A stretch of 64,000 nucleotides of DNA from Hyunsoonleella aquatilis (GTDB lineage: Bacteria > Bacteroidota > Bacteroidia > Flavobacteriales > Flavobacteriaceae), in contig NZ_JACNMF010000001.1 in the NCBI RefSeq assembly GCF_014270105.1, positions 248,001 to 312,000 of the forward strand. Reading direction: 5' to 3'. Under the pieces are notes generated by a model. It was not told the origin of the DNA. It searched no databases and saw only the letters and a program-made list of their open reading frames with translations. A program made the translations under genes and the position numbers. Positions 60,456 to 64,000 of this stretch are shown one piece after another (position 1 is the first letter of the stretch; each line of letters begins with the position of its first letter).

Positions 60456-63400
60456 CTAGTTAAGCTGGTAATTCTCAGAACTACTTTTCTTATCCGTTGT
60501 TTTGGATTTTTTAAACAAAGGATCTGCTCCAATAGTCCCGACTAAACGTTGAAGATAGGTATCTGATTTTGCCTCTTTATAAAGTGCCTTTACCGATTTC
60601 AATCTATCTTTGATATTCATCTCGGTAACTAGTTCCTCGTTATCTGAATTTGAAATAAAATCTTCCAAATAGCTGATCTGGGCATCGTAAAAACGAATGT
60701 CTTTTTGTTGTTTTAATTTCAATCGTTCTTTGTACCAATCACTGTTCAGCACATAATCCCTGTCAAAGAATTTACGCAATTCTGGGTCGCTGATATCTTT
60801 GCCTTCATAATGACCATAGGCCATGATATGCAACAGGATTTGTAGCGGAGGAATGGCCGCATTAACACTGCCATCTTCAAAATAATTCAATGCCACTTTC
60901 TGTTGCGCCTCAGTAATGTTGTTGATACCGTCCACATAATCTTCCATGCCCTGAAGTTCTGGTTTCAGCATACGTTCGCTAAATACTGCGGTAGGTTCGT
61001 CGAATATACGATTCAAACAATACAGGTCAAATTTTCTGGTAATTCTATAACCCAGGCGGCTTGCTAAAATTTTCTTGCCTTTGTATTCAAAATCTTCCAG
61101 TTTTTCTAACGAACCATTGGCGATGAGGTTTTTAGGGTCCCTGTCCTCGGGAGTCATTCTTGCCCAAATTTCAGGAATCAATAAACTCACGTCGTGGTCT
61201 ATCTTGTTCTCAGCACCAACATAGCCGGCGGCAGTACTAAATCCATTAGATTCAGTCAAAATATGCGATAACAAGGCGTTGTTCAAATCCGTAGTTGGTG
61301 TTAACATATTAAACGGTGCTTTGGTCAATGCACCTTCAGTACCAGCTCCAGTTGTTGACGGTGATTTACCTGTTAAGCTACATACAAAATCCATAAACAA
61401 TTCAGGGGTTTCCTGATAATGGATGGGGTTGTAAACCGCCAACGGACGGATACCAGCCTTTTTGTCTACCGGGTTGTTTCTTCTACCTGGTAGCACTGCA
61501 TTAACTACATGGATTACGGGGTCTTCCGCCTTAATTTTTCTTCGTAATCGCACGCCGATATCTGAGATATACGATGCTTCGTTTTCGTGAAAAAATCTGT
61601 TTGGCTCTAAATACCGTGGGTTTTTAGTTGGCAGACCGTCCTCAATAATCCTTGGGTGGGACGGCAGTACAAACTGGATATCGTCATCATCATTGTTGAT
61701 AATATCCAAAATAAAATCCTTAACCGGCTGGGTGTATTTATCAAAATTAATGGTGTCTTCGTAAATAGCAATCGCATCTGCTTTGGTCAGCTTTTCATAA
61801 TTGGTCAAGAACCTACCGTCTGAAATGATATCCAATTCAGCGCCTTTATCGTAACCTCTAACGATGGCCTCATCTGGTCTTTGGAATAAGTGGGCTTCAC
61901 AGTTTATCAATACTTTTACACTAGGATTGCTGTACTCTGGGTTCAGGTTTTTAAACTGGTTTCTTGGTAATGTAATTGAAGCCGAAATATCATCCTCGGT
62001 TTGTATCTTTTCACTTGCCGAGAAATCCGAACGCAACTTATTTAACATCCAGTTGCCTTGCTGATTGAACCCAATGCGCACATAGCTACCCATAACAGGG
62101 TTATTGTTGTATCTTAGAGAAGTCCCCTGAACGCCATTGACAATTTCTACCGACATCATGTCCTTCCAGTTAAGGGTGGCACCATGCGCCTGTCTGTACA
62201 AACGTTTTATGAATAATACCAACGATCGCACATGAACCGGAATGCCTTCTAGCCAAGCGTTGAATTCATCGGAGTTTTCGTCGGACGGCGTTAACAATTT
62301 CACCACCGAACCAAGAGTTCTTTTTTCGCTTAAGAACGACCTTGATTTTGGACGGTTGGGGTCTTTGTCCTTCCAACGGGTAGAGTAGTTGAACTCAATA
62401 ATTTCCTCAGCCTTTTTGAAATCTTCTTCAATATTTTGAAGGTTAAAGTTGCTATAGGTGATTGCATTTTGCATAGACTTGGAAATCTCTGATTTACCAC
62501 CTCCAGAGACGGTACATGGTTTGTGGCAAAACACACCTTCCGGAAAGGTTTCCACCATACGCCACAAGTTAATCTTTGGGTGTTTTTCCAATCTGAGCTT
62601 ATTACCAGTTGGATGCACATAAGTTTTAAAAGGCGATAACGTCAATTTCTGGGTTTTGCCCTTGTATTCCCATGTAATATTATTTTTGTTAATATTGAAA
62701 TAGGACGTCTCGGGGATATAAATGATATTAGGATATTTATTGTCTACCGCATAGTTTTCAGGCATAACAGTAATCCTGTCTGCTAATAGTTTTTTTACCT
62801 CCTCAAAGGTGTGGGTCAATCCGTAATACCTTGAATAATCCACGCCGTTTACGGTATCCCCCATAATACGTCTTGCGTAGGCAATAGCGCCACCAGCATG
62901 CTCTTCTTCCAATGATCCGTATAGGTTGGCGGAATAGCTGATTTGCGTTTTGATTTCCTTTTTGGAATAGCCGTAATAGTTGTCCGCAATCAAAGTAATG
63001 ACTACACCTCGGTCATCCCTGCAAGTGATTTTAAACGCACCACCGTCATTGTAAAGCTCATTTTCATCTTTCCAGCACATGCCGTCTTTACGTTGTCTTT
63101 CGGTGGCATCATCATAATGAGGTAAGCCCAAATCTTTCTTTTTCAATTCTTTTAAATGAGGCGCTAAAACGATACATCCGGTATGGCCTGTCCAATGTTC
63201 AGGATCCAGTGCGGCATCGTTTTGGGCAAGGTTTGGGTCTCCGGCATTGCCAAAAATGTTTTCCACAAAATCAAGATTACTTACCAAATTCCCTGGAACA
63301 AAAAAGCGCACTTCCAAGGATTTTTTAGGAACGATACCCTTTACTTCTGGGCAAACCGTTGGCCTAAGCATCATGGATACAATTACCTTGGCTTTGTCTT

Positions 63401-63956
63401 CCTGGCTGGAAGTGAAGGGCAATACTTTTAAGTCCTCTGGTGGGTTAAATGCGGCATTTAAAAAGTGGGCGAATACCACTTTCGGTACTTCTTTTTTATC
63501 CAAAGGCACAGGTAAGGTGCCTTCTACAATATGGAACGTTCCTTTTGTGGTTCTTTTATCGTGAAGCGGGTTGTTCAAAACTCCCTGCTTTATGCGGTTG
63601 GACGTTACCAAATCACTTTTAAAGAGATTGCCATCTGGGGGCAAACTAATTTCCCGTGCCTGTCCTTTTTTGGTCAGGATAAGGGTGTCGTTTGGTACCA
63701 CGATTGGTTTTTTAATGTCGATCTCCTTGAGGTAATCGTCAATAAAGTTTTGAATTCGTTTATCAACAGGGGAATGATGGCTGGACAGCAATCGGGATTT
63801 CTCCTTCAAGCTTTTGATGAGTCCACCGGTTAATTCCTCAAACTTCGGATCTAAAAATTTTTCTTTACTGTCTGGTTTATCTTTAAAAGTCGGTTGGCCT
63901 AATGACGCTAATTGCAGATTGATAAACTGAATAATGTCTTTTCTTGATTCTTTCAT
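60456..63956 (-). CDS. Large protein of unknown function (1166 residues)
   Basis: I do not recognise a family. No signal peptide or membrane segment is seen, so it is cytosolic. Visible features: a Lys-rich N-terminal 120 residues; FAHFLNAAFNPPEDLKVLPF and MMLRPTVCPEVKGIVPKKSLEVRFFVPGNLVSN in the first third; TGHTGCIVLAPHLKEL; CHKPCTVSGGGKSEISKS near 475-492, a glycine-rich loop that lacks the first Gly of a Walker A; an internal 60-residue region around GIPVHVRSLVLFIKRLY; and DPVIHVVNAVLPGRRNNPV in the last third. Seven or more cysteines are conserved-looking but scattered. It is divergent in position from no neighbour; nothing else is seen to the right edge. Confidence 0.8.
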   Translation of the reverse strand: MKESRKDIIQFINLQLASLGQPTFKDKPDSKEKFLDPKFEELTGGLIKSLKEKSRLLSSHHSPVDKRIQNFIDDYLKEIDIKKPIVVPNDTLILTKKGQAREISLPPDGNLFKSDLVTSNRIKQGVLNNPLHDKRTTKGTFHIVEGTLPVPLDKKEVPKVVFAHFLNAAFNPPEDLKVLPFTSSQEDKAKVIVSMMLRPTVCPEVKGIVPKKSLEVRFFVPGNLVSNLDFVENIFGNAGDPNLAQNDAALDPEHWTGHTGCIVLAPHLKELKKKDLGLPHYDDATERQRKDGMCWKDENELYNDGGAFKITCRDDRGVVITLIADNYYGYSKKEIKTQISYSANLYGSLEEEHAGGAIAYARRIMGDTVNGVDYSRYYGLTHTFEEVKKLLADRITVMPENYAVDNKYPNIIYIPETSYFNINKNNITWEYKGKTQKLTLSPFKTYVHPTGNKLRLEKHPKINLWRMVETFPEGVFCHKPCTVSGGGKSEISKSMQNAITYSNFNLQNIEEDFKKAEEIIEFNYSTRWKDKDPNRPKSRSFLSEKRTLGSVVKLLTPSDENSDEFNAWLEGIPVHVRSLVLFIKRLYRQAHGATLNWKDMMSVEIVNGVQGTSLRYNNNPVMGSYVRIGFNQQGNWMLNKLRSDFSASEKIQTEDDISASITLPRNQFKNLNPEYSNPSVKVLINCEAHLFQRPDEAIVRGYDKGAELDIISDGRFLTNYEKLTKADAIAIYEDTINFDKYTQPVKDFILDIINNDDDDIQFVLPSHPRIIEDGLPTKNPRYLEPNRFFHENEASYISDIGVRLRRKIKAEDPVIHVVNAVLPGRRNNPVDKKAGIRPLAVYNPIHYQETPELFMDFVCSLTGKSPSTTGAGTEGALTKAPFNMLTPTTDLNNALLSHILTESNGFSTAAGYVGAENKIDHDVSLLIPEIWARMTPEDRDPKNLIANGSLEKLEDFEYKGKKILASRLGYRITRKFDLYCLNRIFDEPTAVFSERMLKPELQGMEDYVDGINNITEAQQKVALNYFEDGSVNAAIPPLQILLHIMAYGHYEGKDISDPELRKFFDRDYVLNSDWYKERLKLKQQKDIRFYDAQISYLEDFISNSDNEELVTEMNIKDRLKSVKALYKEAKSDTYLQRLVGTIGADPLFKKSKTTDKKSSSENYQLN

Positions 63957-64000
63957 GATGCTTTAAACTATTGAATAATAAGTGAATACATTCATATTCA

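Noticed and set aside
62484-62537. GGGKS in the 1166-residue protein as a Walker A ATP site
   Set aside because: The first Gly of GxxxxGKS is absent (Thr at that place), and no Walker B partner was seen nearby.
1-64000. Insertion sequences, prophage, CRISPR arrays, tRNA or rRNA genes
   Set aside because: No transposase, integrase, phage structural gene, spaced repeat array, cloverleaf or rRNA-like sequence was found on reading the window.

Overview
The window looks like chromosome from a marine-type Flavobacteriaceae bacterium (phylum Bacteroidota). The evidence is the AT-rich sequence, two proteins with type IX secretion (T9SS) C-terminal domains, many short lipoproteins, a TAnnTTTG-like promoter, families largely confined to Bacteroidota (DUF4271, DUF4296, DUF4199, DUF6175, DUF6252, DUF6428, OlsF), and Bacteroidota-style variants of PEP carboxylase, dihydroorotase and Mrp. 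I saw no rRNA, tRNA, transposase, prophage or CRISPR array. Mobile-looking DNA is limited to small palindromic repeats.

Layout. 1-5.7 kb: a cysteine-rich protein with a TIM-barrel-like signature, PEP carboxylase (ppc) and a HAD phosphatase. 5.8-16.4 kb: a nitrogen assimilation island in which a minus-strand set (porin, amt, P-II, amt) diverges from gltB-gltD across a 463-bp control region with two phased palindromes. 16.5-19.1 kb: a TPR histidine kinase and NarL-type regulator. 19.3-27.0 kb: ten exported proteins in one direction, including a DUF6175 protein and at least three others of unknown role; this is the best candidate for an undescribed envelope system. 27.1-33.5 kb: fbp, an acetyltransferase, aspartate kinase, an OlsF-like aminolipid synthase, an AraC regulator, a glyoxalase-fold protein and a TfoX C-domain protein. 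33.5-35.3 kb: an ArsR/DUF6428/ArsC-like operon without an efflux gene, with two copies of its operator. 35.3-40.2 kb: small stress and membrane proteins. 40.4-42.3 kb: ferredoxin, Nfu and Mrp (iron-sulfur metabolism). 42.4-44.1 kb: an alkyltransferase-like DNA repair protein, a LysE-type exporter and trmB. 44.3-47.7 kb: a glycosyltransferase, a PhoR/PhoB-like pair with a four-repeat Pho-box-like array upstream, and a tiny T9SS cargo protein. 47.8-58.7 kb: a LuxE-like protein, tyrS, an SDR, DUF4296, dihydroorotase, a Dpm1-like glycosyltransferase, DUF4271, a HemD-like protein, DUF1853, a metallophosphoesterase and an SGNH lipoprotein. 58.7-64 kb: a His-rich outer-membrane protein with a small CxxxC partner, and a 1166-residue protein I do not recognise.

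How the genes work together. The clearest theme is nitrogen and carbon entry into glutamate and aspartate: ammonium uptake (porin, Amt, P-II), GOGAT, anaplerotic PEP carboxylase and aspartate kinase. A second theme is phosphate-type signalling. Three structured repeats of about 100-127 nt, conserved in pairing but not in hairpin sequence, look like copies of one structured RNA family. Many ORF starts were moved inward to the first plausible ATG, and the reasons are given per gene. Family names rest on recognising motifs by eye; no database search was run.
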